Positions 41,738-50,417 of a stretch of 64,000 nt of DNA are shown here, piece after piece. Each line of letters begins with the position of its first letter. Position 1 is the first letter of the stretch. Position numbers and translations under genes: made by a program. The DNA is taken from NCBI RefSeq assembly GCF_022138605.1, contig NZ_JACBFS010000005.1:372001-436000 (forward strand). The letters are read 5' to 3'. Below the pieces are notes generated by a model. It searched no databases and was not told the origin of the DNA. It saw only the letters and a list, made by a program, of their open reading frames with translations. This DNA comes from Xanthobacter sp. NM-25 (GTDB lineage: Bacteria; Pseudomonadota; Alphaproteobacteria; Rhizobiales; Xanthobacteraceae).

Positions 41738-43426
41738 ATGAGCCAAGACGATCCCCGGGATGATGCCGCCAAGGATGCTGCTACAAACGACGCCCCTGCC
41801 AAGGAGATCCCTGCCAAGAAGAAGCGGGGCTTCTGGGGCTGGCTGACCGGCGGTTCCGAAACCGAGGCCGCCCCGGCCGCGGAGCCGGCGCCAACCGAGC
41901 CGGCATCGGAGGCGCACACCGAAACTCAGGACGGAGCGTCTTTGGACGCCGTGTCTCCGGACAGGCCGCCTGAGGCGGCCGCGCACCAGGAGACGGCGAG
42001 CCAAGAGGCGGTGAGCCAAGAGGCGGTGAGCCAAGAGGCGGTGAGCCAAGAGGTGGTGCGTGAGGACGCTTCGAGTGAAGATGCTCCTAGCGCAGACGCT
42101 CCTGCTCTTCCGGCGGAGCCGGTCGCCGCGGCGCCGGAGCCTCTTCCCGTTGCGGAAGTCCCCGCTCAGGCCCCGGTCGAGGTGGTTGCGGAGGCGATCA
42201 CCTCCGTTGCGGTGGTATCTGAAGGCGAGGCTCCCATCGAAGCCCCCCTCGAAGGCCCCGTGGAAATGGCGGTGTCGGCCGTGCTCCCGGAACCTGTTCC
42301 GCCCGAGGCCGAGCCGGTGGCCAGCGCTCTGGAGGCGCTGGCACCAGTGGTGCCGGAGGCGACGGCGCCCACTGAGCCGGAGGTCCCCGTTTCCGACACG
42401 GCCGAGCCCCAGGCGCCCGCTCCCGTCGCAGCTGCGGAAGAACCCGAGCTGGTGGCGGAGGGCGGTGCCGGGGACGAGGCCGGCGCGCTGGTTCCGGCCA
42501 CTCCGGCGAAGAAGGGCTTCTGGGCGCGGCTGGCGTCGGGGTTGGCGCGCACCGCTTCCAATCTCGGCCAGGGCATCACCGACCTCGTTTCCAAGCGCAA
42601 GCTGGATGACGACACCCTGGAAGAGCTGGAAGATGTGCTGATCCGCGCCGATCTCGGGGTGGAGACGGCCACGCGGATCGTCGAGGCGGTGGGCAAGGGC
42701 CGCCATGACAAGATGATCTCGCCTGAGGAGGTCAAGGGCCTGATCGCCGACGAGGTGGAGGCGATCCTGACGCCGGTGGCCAAGCCCCTGGTGATCGACC
42801 ACAAACACCGCCCGTTCGTGGTGCTGATGGTGGGGGTGAACGGCTCCGGCAAGACCACCACCATCGGCAAGCTCGCCGCCCAATGGCGGCACGAGGGCAA
42901 GAAGGTGATGCTGGCGGCGGGCGACACGTTCCGCGCCGCCGCCATCGACCAGCTCAAGGTCTGGGGCGCCCGCACCGGCACCAAGGTCATCGCCCGCGAG
43001 CCCGGCGCGGATGCCGCCGGCGTCGCCCACGAGGCGCTCACCGAGGCGCGGGCGGAAGGCGCGGACATCCTGCTCATCGACACCGCCGGCCGGCTGCAGA
43101 ACCGCACCGAGCTGATGGCCGAGCTGGAGAAGATCGTTCGCGTGGTGAAGAAGCTGGAGCCCTCGGCCCCCCATGCGGTGCTGCTGGTGCTGGATGCCAC
43201 CGTGGGCCAGAACGCGCTCTCTCAGGTGGAGGCGTTCCGCCGCATCGCCGGCGTCACCGGCCTGGTCATGACCAAGCTCGACGGCACCGCCCGCGGCGGC
43301 ATTCTGGTGGCCATCGCCGCCAAGCATCAACTGCCGGTACATTTGATCGGCGTCGGCGAGGCGGCGGAGGATCTCCAGCCCTTCACCGCCCGCGACTTCG
43401 CCCGCGCCATCGCCGGCCTGGATTGA
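41738..43426 (+). CDS. ftsY: Signal recognition particle receptor FtsY
   Basis: FtsY docks SRP-ribosome complexes at the membrane and is a GTPase partner of Ffh. The 562-residue protein has a 250-residue acidic, Ala/Pro/Glu-rich N-terminal (A) domain, including a VSQEA pentapeptide repeat. The NG domain (about 260-560) has a P-loop at 366-373 (GVNGSGKT), and GDTFRAAAIDQLKVWG, DTAGRL and TKLDGTARGG. A short motif KKKRGFWGWLTGG near the N-terminus and KKGFWARLASGLARTASNL before the N domain are likely membrane-binding amphipathic segments. It is convergent with the DinB gene. Confidence 0.95.
   Translation: MSQDDPRDDAAKDAATNDAPAKEIPAKKKRGFWGWLTGGSETEAAPAAEPAPTEPASEAHTETQDGASLDAVSPDRPPEAAAHQETASQEAVSQEAVSQEAVSQEVVREDASSEDAPSADAPALPAEPVAAAPEPLPVAEVPAQAPVEVVAEAITSVAVVSEGEAPIEAPLEGPVEMAVSAVLPEPVPPEAEPVASALEALAPVVPEATAPTEPEVPVSDTAEPQAPAPVAAAEEPELVAEGGAGDEAGALVPATPAKKGFWARLASGLARTASNLGQGITDLVSKRKLDDDTLEELEDVLIRADLGVETATRIVEAVGKGRHDKMISPEEVKGLIADEVEAILTPVAKPLVIDHKHRPFVVLMVGVNGSGKTTTIGKLAAQWRHEGKKVMLAAGDTFRAAAIDQLKVWGARTGTKVIAREPGADAAGVAHEALTEARAEGADILLIDTAGRLQNRTELMAELEKIVRVVKKLEPSAPHAVLLVLDATVGQNALSQVEAFRRIAGVTGLVMTKLDGTARGGILVAIAAKHQLPVHLIGVGEAAEDLQPFTARDFARAIAGLD
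41996..42055 (+). repeat. 15-bp tandem repeat, four copies, in ftsY
   Basis: Four 15-bp units (GTGAGCCAAGAGGCG type) at 41996-42055 encode ASQEA, VSQEA, VSQEA and VSQEV in the acidic A domain. The unit length keeps the frame, so slippage would only change domain length. Confidence 0.9.
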
Positions 43427-43444
43427 GGCCGGCCCGCGATCGTT

Positions 43445-44011
43445 TCAGGCGAGGCCCTGCTCGCGCTGGAAGGCGACGAGATCGAGGGAGGGGGCTGCCG
43501 CCCGTCCGCCCAGCTGGGTGAGCAAAGTGTGGACCTGGCCGCGATGATGGGTCTCGTGGTTGAACAGATGGTCGAGGGCGCTGGCGCAGCTTTGTGAGAA
43601 GCCGCGGCCGGAACTGTTGGCATAGACCACCGGGGCCGCCAGCCGCGCGACATCGAGGTGGCGGGTGAAGGCCAGAAGGCGCGCGTCCTCTGCCCAGCGC
43701 AGAGCCCGCAGGGCGGCAAGGTCGGTTTCCAGCATTGTGTCGAGGGCCGGTTGCGGCGCGCCGCTGGCCTCCAGCCGGGACAGCCAGATGCGATCGGTCA
43801 CCACCAGATGGTTCAAGGTGGCGATCACCGAGCCGAAGAAGGCCCCCATGGGCTTGGCGCAAAGTTCTGGCCCCAGCGCCGCGGCCGCATCATAAAGGCG
43901 GGCATTGGCCCAAGCATTGTAGGCGGCGAGCTGCTGGTAGCTGGCGATCGCCCGCATGGCGACGCCCGTGGCCGGATCATCGGGCAATGGAGCGATGGGC
44001 GACGCGGACAT
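43445..44011 (-). CDS. DinB family protein
   Basis: The 188-residue protein shows the DinB four-helix pattern with metal-ligand histidines in ATLNHLVVTDRIWL and LDHLFNHETHHRGQVH. DinB/YfiT-type proteins are metal-dependent thiol transferases or are of unknown function, and DinB genes are often damage-inducible in Bacillus. The ATG at 44011 (MSASPIAPLPDD) is likely; a start at 43957 (MRAIASYQQL) is possible and longer extensions are unsupported. It is convergent with ftsY. A bidirectional terminator lies upstream, between it and the large exported protein gene. Confidence 0.87.
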   Translation of the reverse strand: MSASPIAPLPDDPATGVAMRAIASYQQLAAYNAWANARLYDAAAALGPELCAKPMGAFFGSVIATLNHLVVTDRIWLSRLEASGAPQPALDTMLETDLAALRALRWAEDARLLAFTRHLDVARLAAPVVYANSSGRGFSQSCASALDHLFNHETHHRGQVHTLLTQLGGRAAAPSLDLVAFQREQGLA

Positions 44012-44129
44012 GGCGTTTCCTCTTCGGCAATGGGGTTTGGGGGCGTGGGGCTTTGGGCCCAGTCTACGGCACGGCGCCGCGCCGGTCTCCGCCGTCTTTC
44101 TGGCTTGGTTCGACCCTGCGGACATGAAA

Positions 44130-44163
44130 AGGCCGGCGGAGGGCATCCGCCGGCCTGTTTTTC
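44130..44163. terminator. Bidirectional rho-independent terminator
   Basis: An 11-bp perfect stem (44130-44140 with 44146-44156, 5-nt loop) is followed on the plus strand by GTTTTTCTT. On the minus strand it ends in TTTTCATG. It closes the large minus-strand gene, whose stop is at 44171. Confidence 0.85.
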
Positions 44164-44170
44164 TTGAGGC

Positions 44171-46747
44171 TTAGCGCCGGAAGCCGCCGCCCCGGAAGCC
44201 CCCGCCGAAACCGCCGCCTCCGAAGCCACCGCCGCGGAAGCCGCCGCCGAAACCGCCGAAGCCGCGGTCGAAGCCGCCGCTGCCGAACCGGTCGCCGCCG
44301 AAATTATCGCCGGCGAAGCGATCCCCGCCGCCGAAATTGTCCACCCGCTGCTGGCTCCAGGAGCGGGCCTGCTGCTCGTCGTCGAGCCGCTGGGTATCCG
44401 TGTTGCGGTCCACATTCTGCCAGCCGCTGGTAGTGTTGCGGCTCCAGCCATTGTCGTTGTGGCGGTAGACGTTGCCGTCGTGGTCCACCATGACATTGCC
44501 GTTGTGCCAGGCGGCGGCGGTGTTGGTGTGGGTGTCCACGGCGGCGCCGCGGCTGTCCACATTCACATGGCCATGGTTGTCGGTCACCGCCGTCTGGCTG
44601 GCGTGGGCCGTGCCGCGGGCGGGATCGATGCCGGCGGATTCACGCCCGGCCGCCGCATTGCCGGTATAGACATTGCCCGCCGCTCCGGCCCGCGAGGCGC
44701 CCCGGTCGCCGGTGTAGGGATTGGCGTGGGCGCCCTCGCGCCCGGCGGCCCAATTGCCCGAATAGGGGTTGAACGCCGCCGCCGAGCGGCCGGTGAAGGC
44801 GGTGCCGTTGGCGGTGGTGCCGCGCCAGTCGCGACCGGACCAGCCGGTGCCGTTCCAGGTGGTGCCCCAGGCGTGGTTCACCGTGGCGGCGCCGCCCCAG
44901 CGGCCATAGATGTTGGTCTGGTTGACGTTGGTATAGCCCCAGTGGCCACCCCACGGACCGGGCCCCCACGGATGCGGTCCCCAGGGACCGGGGCCCCACG
45001 GTCCGGGACCCCAGGGGTGCCAGTAGGGACCCCAATAGGGGCCCACCGCCACGCTCCAGGGCCAGCCGGCGGCAAAGCCGAAGGCGAACCCGTCGGCGAC
45101 GCCCAGGGCAAAGCCGGCGCCGAGGCCGTAGGTGACCGGGCAGGAGATCCAATAGGTGCCGACATAGCCGGGGCAGGAATAGCCGGTGCCGTAGACCACG
45201 GTGCCGCCGGGAGCCACCACGACGCCCATGTAGCCGGGAGTGTAGCCGACGATGACCGCATCCGGCGTGGAGCCATAGATGCGCACATAGGTCACGTAGT
45301 GCACCGGCGACGAGACCGGGATGGTGTAGATGACATCCGGCACCACATCGGCCACGTGCCAGGGCCCCAGCGGCGCCTCGGCCACGAACCAGATGCCGTT
45401 GTTGACCGCGTAATAGCGGCGGGTATCGAGCCGGATCACCGGCACCGGGGTATTGACCGCATAGGCGAGGGGCGTGCCGGCGATGGCCTCGAACCGCGGC
45501 GTACCCTCATAGACCACGTTCAGGGTCACGTCGCGCTTGACGCTGGCGGTCTGCGGGATGGTGGCGGCAATGGCCGCCTCCTTGGCCTGCGGCGTGCCGG
45601 CCACCGAAACCAGCACATTGGCCTTGGGATCATTGGGATTGATCTTGGCGAAGTCCTTCGGCAGCGCATTGGCCGCCACGAAGCTCCACGGCCCCTTGAG
45701 GTCGCCGGCCTTGAACCAGCGGCCGGAGATGAGGACGTAATAGGTGTTGCTGGTGGTCTCCATGAACACCGCGTGGTCGGCATTGTTCATGGTGAGCAGG
45801 TTGGTGCCCACCACCGGCAGCATCTGCGGCTGGCCGTCGGTCTGGATCAGCTCGGTGGGGACGGTGGTCACCAGGATCGCCGGCGGCGGGGTGATGGCCT
45901 TGCCGTCGGAGCTGAGCAGCGGGTCGGCGGCGAGCTCGTCGCTGGCGGCCTTGCCGGCGGCGATCAGCGCATCGGACACCTTGGGGGTGACGATCCAGGT
46001 GCCGGTGAGGGACGTGGTTTCATACCAGGTACCGGCGGCCTGGAGGTGATAGGTGCTGGCCTCGTCCAGCAGCAGCAGCGGGCGGGTGTTGATGACCCGC
46101 TTGAAGGCGCTGACGCCGGTGATGGGCTTCAGCACCGGTTGCCCGGCGATGGGCACCTGGATGGTGGTGGTGGAGGCGAACAGGATCTGCGGCGGGGTGT
46201 TGTCCACCGGCTGGGTCTTGAGCTGGGCCAGCTCCTTGTTCACCGCATAGCTCGCCTGGAGCTGGTCCAGGGGAATGGTCATGCCCTCGGCGGGCAGGTG
46301 GGCCTGCAGGGTGCTGCGGATGAGCCCCGCCTTGTCGGGCGCGGTGGGCACTTCCACGCCCGTGATGGTGAGACTGGCGAGGTGGACGATGCCGGCCGGC
46401 TTGTCCACCGCCACCCGGCTGGTGAAGCGCACCATGCCATAGGTGGGGGTGCCGGCCTTGGCGCCGATGGCCACCGCCGCGCGGCCGGACATCACGTCCC
46501 CGTTCCAGTCGTCGACCTGAGGCTGGTAGACCTGGATCTGGTCGCTGTCGGAGGTCTCGAAGGTGCGCGGCCAGGGCGCCGGGGCATTGGCCGGGCTGGT
46601 CGCCGCCTGCGGGGCCGGTGCCTGCTGGGCATGTGCAGGCGGCGCGCTGACCAGCGCCATCAGGGTGGCGGCGGCCACGGCGGGCCACAGGGGGCGAGGG
46701 TTCCGGGCACGCGCGGGGCGTCGGCCGCTGGTGGGTGACCACGTCAT
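44171..46747 (-). CDS. Large exported repeat protein, possible carbohydrate-binding family V/XII type
   Basis: The 858-residue product (ATG 46747) has a signal peptide ending near AHAQQ. A conserved N-terminal region follows (PWPRTFETSDSDQIQVYQPQ, then DDWNGDVMSGRAAVAIGA). Three copies of a roughly 65-residue unit come next, each ending in G-x-W-[YF]-x4-L-x-G-[PT]-W: GTWYETTSLTGTW, GRWFKAGDLKGPW and GIWFVAEAPLGPW. The third copy leads to a Gly/Tyr-rich region, WGPGPWGPGPWG repeats, an Asn/Thr-rich region and an extremely Gly-rich Phe/Arg tail (FGGGF, GGGFRR). Similar proteins have been labelled carbohydrate-binding family V/XII, but function is unknown. It is divergent from aqpZ and monocistronic. 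Confidence 0.7.
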   Translation of the reverse strand: MTWSPTSGRRPARARNPRPLWPAVAAATLMALVSAPPAHAQQAPAPQAATSPANAPAPWPRTFETSDSDQIQVYQPQVDDWNGDVMSGRAAVAIGAKAGTPTYGMVRFTSRVAVDKPAGIVHLASLTITGVEVPTAPDKAGLIRSTLQAHLPAEGMTIPLDQLQASYAVNKELAQLKTQPVDNTPPQILFASTTTIQVPIAGQPVLKPITGVSAFKRVINTRPLLLLDEASTYHLQAAGTWYETTSLTGTWIVTPKVSDALIAAGKAASDELAADPLLSSDGKAITPPPAILVTTVPTELIQTDGQPQMLPVVGTNLLTMNNADHAVFMETTSNTYYVLISGRWFKAGDLKGPWSFVAANALPKDFAKINPNDPKANVLVSVAGTPQAKEAAIAATIPQTASVKRDVTLNVVYEGTPRFEAIAGTPLAYAVNTPVPVIRLDTRRYYAVNNGIWFVAEAPLGPWHVADVVPDVIYTIPVSSPVHYVTYVRIYGSTPDAVIVGYTPGYMGVVVAPGGTVVYGTGYSCPGYVGTYWISCPVTYGLGAGFALGVADGFAFGFAAGWPWSVAVGPYWGPYWHPWGPGPWGPGPWGPHPWGPGPWGGHWGYTNVNQTNIYGRWGGAATVNHAWGTTWNGTGWSGRDWRGTTANGTAFTGRSAAAFNPYSGNWAAGREGAHANPYTGDRGASRAGAAGNVYTGNAAAGRESAGIDPARGTAHASQTAVTDNHGHVNVDSRGAAVDTHTNTAAAWHNGNVMVDHDGNVYRHNDNGWSRNTTSGWQNVDRNTDTQRLDDEQQARSWSQQRVDNFGGGDRFAGDNFGGDRFGSGGFDRGFGGFGGGFRGGGFGGGGFGGGFRGGGFRR

Positions 46748-46999
46748 GGATGTTTCCCCTTCGCCCCGGATCGCGGGGCGTGTCAGACCTACCATGTTCG
46801 CGTTGTGGCGTCTGCCGAATCTGGGTCCCGCGGGTGCCGCAGTTCGGCCCTCAACGCGAATGGTGTCGCCACTGCGCGCGAGGGTCTGCTGGCAGCGTCG
46901 GTCAATCTTGGACGTAGGTGCAACTTCAGATTATGTCGTGCCCGCGATATGGGCTTCAGGGCGGGGCCATGCCGCATGACGTTCAACATGGGGAATGAC

Positions 47000-47689
47000 A
47001 TGAACAAATATGTCGCCGAATTCATCGGCACTGCGGTTCTGGTGCTGTTCGGCTGCGGCGCGGCGGTGCTGACCGGCTATGGCAGCGCGCCCATCGGCAT
47101 GCTGGCCATCGCCTTCGCCTTCGGCCTGGCGGTGACGTCCATGGCCTACGGCATCGGCCATGTGTCGGGCTGCCACATCAATCCGGCGGTCACCGTGGGC
47201 GTGTGGGCGGCGGGGCGCATTCCTGCGTCCGAGGTGCCGCTCTACTGGATCGCCCAGGTGCTGGGCGGCATCGCCGGCGCCGGCATTCTCTACATCATCG
47301 CTTCCGGCAAGCTGGCGGGCTTTGATGCCGCCACTGCCGGCCTTGGGCAGAACGGCTGGGGCGAAGGCTATGGCGGCAGCTATGGGATCGGAGCGGCCAT
47401 CGTCGCGGAACTGGTGGGCACCTTCGTGTTCCTGGTGGTGATTCTCGGGTCCACCTCCAAGGCGGGCATCACCCAGGCCGCCGGCCTCGCCATCGGCCTG
47501 TCGCTGGTGATGATTCACATCGTCTTCATTCCGGTGACCGGCGTGTCGGTGAACCCGGCCCGCTCTATCGGCCCGGCCCTGTTCGTGGGTGGCAAGGCCT
47601 TGAGCCAGCTGTGGCTGTTCATCGTGGTGCCGATGGTTGGCGCCTTCCTCGCCGGCTTGTTGTTCAAGCTGAAGGTGTTGGAAGACTGA
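47000..47689 (+). CDS. aqpZ: Aquaporin Z
   Basis: AqpZ is a water channel in the inner membrane. The 229-residue product has six membrane spans and both NPA loops, GCHINPAVT and VSVNPARSIGPALF, and the N-terminus MNKYVAEFIGTAVLVLFGCG is typical. The ATG at 47000 is preferred; ATG 46988 (MGNDMNKY) is also possible, and longer extensions are GC-rich leader. The selectivity-filter residues His and Arg typical of AqpZ are consistent with VSVNPARS and MIHIVFIPVTG. It is divergent from the large exported protein gene. A bidirectional terminator separates it from katA. Confidence 0.95.
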   Translation: MNKYVAEFIGTAVLVLFGCGAAVLTGYGSAPIGMLAIAFAFGLAVTSMAYGIGHVSGCHINPAVTVGVWAAGRIPASEVPLYWIAQVLGGIAGAGILYIIASGKLAGFDAATAGLGQNGWGEGYGGSYGIGAAIVAELVGTFVFLVVILGSTSKAGITQAAGLAIGLSLVMIHIVFIPVTGVSVNPARSIGPALFVGGKALSQLWLFIVVPMVGAFLAGLLFKLKVLED

Positions 47690-47708
47690 GGTCTTCGCTG
47701 ATGAAAAA

Positions 47709-47740
47709 GGGGGCTGCGCCCTGGGCGCAGCCCCTTTTTT
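47709..47740. terminator. Bidirectional rho-independent terminator between aqpZ and katA
   Basis: An 11-bp stem (47710-47720 with 47724-47734) has a 3-nt loop, five A before it and six T after it. It serves both convergent genes, since the A-run becomes a U-run on the minus strand. Confidence 0.92.
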
Positions 47741-47754
47741 CGTTGACGGCCTGC

Positions 47755-49218
47755 TCACTCCGCAGTGGTGGCTTTGGCGGCGAGGGCGATGCGGGCGGCC
47801 CGCACGCCGGCGCCGTATTCCGGATGCACCTGGTCGAACAGCTTCATCTGCCGTTCGGCGATCTCCTCCGGCACGCTGGCCATCGCCTCGGCGAGGTTGG
47901 AGAACAGGCGGGCGCGCTGGTCCACGTCGAACAGCTCGAACAGGGCACGGGGCTGGCAGAAATCGTCATTGCCCACCCGGTGGCTGTAGCGCTCGGCGTC
48001 GCCGGAGATCTTCAGCGGCGGCTCCAGGAACGCCGGGTTCTCGGCGGCGCCATTGAACGAGTTGGGCTCGTAATAGGCATCCGTATTGCCGGTCATCTGA
48101 CCGAAGAAGCGCATGGCGCCGTCCTTGTGATAGTGATGGACGGGGCATTTGGGCGCGTTCACCGGCAGGTGCTCGTAATGGGTGCCGAGCCGGTAGCGGT
48201 GGGCATCCGCATAAGAGAAGATGCGGGCCTGCAGCATCTTGTCCGGCGAGAAACCGATGCCGGGCACGATGTTGGACGGCGAGAACGCCACCTGCTCGAT
48301 CTCGGTGAAATAGTTCTCCGGATTGCGGTTCAGTTCCAGGATGCCGACGTCGATCACCGGATAGTCCGCATGCGGCCACACCTTGGTGAGGTCGAAGGGG
48401 TTGTAGGGGGTCTTGTCGGCATCGAGCTCCGGCATCACCTGCACCTGCATCTTCCACTTGGGGAAGTCGCCGCGGGCGATGGCGCCGAACAGGTCTTCCT
48501 GGGTGGATTCGCGGCTCTGGCCCACCACATCGGCGGCTTCCGCATTGGTCCAGTGCTTGTGGCCCTGCACGGTCTTGAAGTGGAACTTCACCCAGAAGCG
48601 TTCATTGTCGGCATTGATGAACGAATAGGTGTGCGAGCCATAGCCGTTCATGTTGCGCACGCCCACCGGCAGGCCGCGGTCCGAGAACAGGATGGTCACC
48701 TGGTGCAGGCTCTCGGGCGAGAGGGACCAGAAGTCCCACATGGCGGTGGGGGAGCGCAGGTTGGTCTTGGGGTGGCGCTTCTGGGTGTGGATGAAGTCCG
48801 GGAACTTGTAGCCGTCGCGGATGAAGAACACCGGCGTGTTGTTGCCCACCAGGTCCCAATTGCCTTCCGGCGTGTAGAATTTGAGCGCGAAACCGCGCAC
48901 GTCGCGCTCGGCATCTGCCGCGCCCATCTCGCCGGCAACGGTGGAGAAGCGGGCGATCATCTCGGTGGTGGCGCCGGGCTGCAGAGCCTTAGCCTTGGTA
49001 TATCTGGAGATGTCGCCGGTGATGGTGAGGGTGCCATGGGCACCCCAGCCCTTGGCGTGCACCACCCGCTCGGGGATGCGCTCGCGGTTCTGGTGGGCCA
49101 GCTTCTCGATCAGCTGGTAATCCTGCATCAGCACCGGGCCGCGGGCCCCGGCGGTGATGGAGTTCTGGTTGTCGGCAACCGGGGCGCCGGCAGTGGTGGT
49201 GAGGGTGGGTCGGCTCAT
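47755..49218 (-). CDS. katA: Catalase (monofunctional heme, small-subunit type)
   Basis: This catalase decomposes hydrogen peroxide. The 487-residue length is that of small-subunit clade III catalases. The distal His54 is in RIPERVVHAKGWGAHG, NADPH-binding and heme-pocket motifs are in TAMWDFWSLSPESLH and FPDFIHTQKRHP, and the proximal Tyr is in RIFSYADAHRYRLG. It is transcribed divergently from an OxyR-family gene with a 121-bp gap containing a long palindrome, so peroxide induction through OxyR is very likely. It has no signal peptide, so it is cytoplasmic. Confidence 0.95.
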   Translation of the reverse strand: MSRPTLTTTAGAPVADNQNSITAGARGPVLMQDYQLIEKLAHQNRERIPERVVHAKGWGAHGTLTITGDISRYTKAKALQPGATTEMIARFSTVAGEMGAADAERDVRGFALKFYTPEGNWDLVGNNTPVFFIRDGYKFPDFIHTQKRHPKTNLRSPTAMWDFWSLSPESLHQVTILFSDRGLPVGVRNMNGYGSHTYSFINADNERFWVKFHFKTVQGHKHWTNAEAADVVGQSRESTQEDLFGAIARGDFPKWKMQVQVMPELDADKTPYNPFDLTKVWPHADYPVIDVGILELNRNPENYFTEIEQVAFSPSNIVPGIGFSPDKMLQARIFSYADAHRYRLGTHYEHLPVNAPKCPVHHYHKDGAMRFFGQMTGNTDAYYEPNSFNGAAENPAFLEPPLKISGDAERYSHRVGNDDFCQPRALFELFDVDQRARLFSNLAEAMASVPEEIAERQMKLFDQVHPEYGAGVRAARIALAAKATTAE

Positions 49219-49318
49219 GCGTCTCTCCTCGCACTGGGCCCGCGGGGCAACGGGCTGGGATCTGCCCGCACCATGGCTCAGCTCTGGAATAAGAACAAAT
49301 CAGATTGCGGTGGGTTCC

Positions 49319-49337
49319 TGATCAGATAATCTGATCA
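49319..49337. promoter_or_regulatory. 19-bp palindrome, candidate OxyR operator
   Basis: TGATCAGATAATCTGATCA (49319-49337) has 9-bp arms around a single A and ends two bases before the oxyR ATG. A related ATCAGAT lies at 49300-49306. The T-N11-A core is the LysR-type pattern. Location suggests OxyR autoregulation and control of divergent katA about 100 bp away. Confidence 0.65.
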
Positions 49338-49339
49338 CC

Positions 49340-50230
49340 ATGCTCACCCTTCGACAGATCCGCTATTTCGAGGCCCTGGCGCGGCTCGGCCATTTCGGCC
49401 GGGCGGCGGAGGATTGTGGCGTCACCCAACCGGCGCTGTCCATGCAGATCCGCGAGATGGAGGAGATGCTGCGCGTCAAGCTGGTGGAGCGCACGCCCGC
49501 CGGCGTCCGCCTCACCCCCATCGGTGAGGATGCGGCGGTGCGGGCCCGCGCGCTGCTGGCGGGAGTGAGCGATTTCGAGCGGTCGCTGCGCGATCATGGC
49601 CGGCTCTTGCAGGGGCGGCTGCGGCTCGGCGTCATCGCCTCGGTGGGGCCCTATTTGCTGCCCCGCCTCCTGCCCGAGCTGGCACGGCGCTTCCCCAAGG
49701 TGGAGATCGCGCTTAGCGAAAGCCTCACCGAGCATCTGGTCGGCGAGCTGGTGCATGGGGATCTCGACGTGGTGATCCTCAGCCTGCCCTTGGTCCACCC
49801 CGCCTTGGAGACCCGGGCGCTGTTCGACGATCCGTTCGTGCTGGCGGTGCCGGAGGTGGCGGAGGGCTACCCGGGCCCGGTGGTGCGCGCCGATGCGGTG
49901 GATCCCGACGGCCTGCTGCTGCTGGAGGACGGCCACTGCCTGCGCGATCAGGCGCTCAACGTGTGCCGCCATGCGGATGCGCGGCGGCTGCGGCGGTTCG
50001 GCGCTTCCAGCCTCTCCACTCTGGCGCAGCTGGTGGCCAACGGCCAGGGCGTGACGCTGCTGCCGGACATGTTCGTGCGCTCGGAAGGCATCAGCCTGCC
50101 GCGGGTGCGGCTCATTCCGTTCGCGCCGCCGGCGCCGTTCCGCACCATCGGCCTCGCCTGGCGCCGGACCCTGCCGTTTCCCGAGGATGTGGAGGCGTTG
50201 GCGCAGGCGATCACCGCCAGCCAGCCGTGA
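49340..50230 (+). CDS. oxyR: OxyR, hydrogen-peroxide-sensing LysR-type regulator
   Basis: The 296-residue LysR-family regulator has a winged-helix N-terminus (FGRAAEDCGVTQPALSMQIR) and the redox motif EDGHCLRDQALNVC. Cys200 and Cys209 match the peroxide-reactive pair (199/208 in E. coli) that forms a disulfide. The effector domain continues to TASQP. It is divergent from katA, the standard OxyR target, and a 19-bp palindrome abuts the ATG. There is no Shine-Dalgarno in the usual window, so leaderless or weak initiation is possible. It is followed by purM on the same strand after 187 bp. Confidence 0.95.
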   Translation: MLTLRQIRYFEALARLGHFGRAAEDCGVTQPALSMQIREMEEMLRVKLVERTPAGVRLTPIGEDAAVRARALLAGVSDFERSLRDHGRLLQGRLRLGVIASVGPYLLPRLLPELARRFPKVEIALSESLTEHLVGELVHGDLDVVILSLPLVHPALETRALFDDPFVLAVPEVAEGYPGPVVRADAVDPDGLLLLEDGHCLRDQALNVCRHADARRLRRFGASSLSTLAQLVANGQGVTLLPDMFVRSEGISLPRVRLIPFAPPAPFRTIGLAWRRTLPFPEDVEALAQAITASQP

Positions 50231-50417
50231 GTGGTGTCCGGCTGATCCGCGGCCCGATTTCCGGTGGGAGCGGGCCTGCCCTGCATCACGCCCGCCTTGC
50301 GCGCGAAGGCGTTCGCGGCTAAGCCGCGCGGACAGGCGCGGCACGCGCCACAAGCCCAACCAGGTCGGGGCGTGGAGCGTATCGCTCGGCGAAGCGCCGC
50401 CCTGCCGCGAGGACCCG

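Noticed and set aside
44459..46738. 759-residue open frame antisense to the large exported protein gene
   Set aside because: Shadow frame with Gly/His/Arg bias and no motif. The minus-strand gene has a signal peptide and internal repeats.
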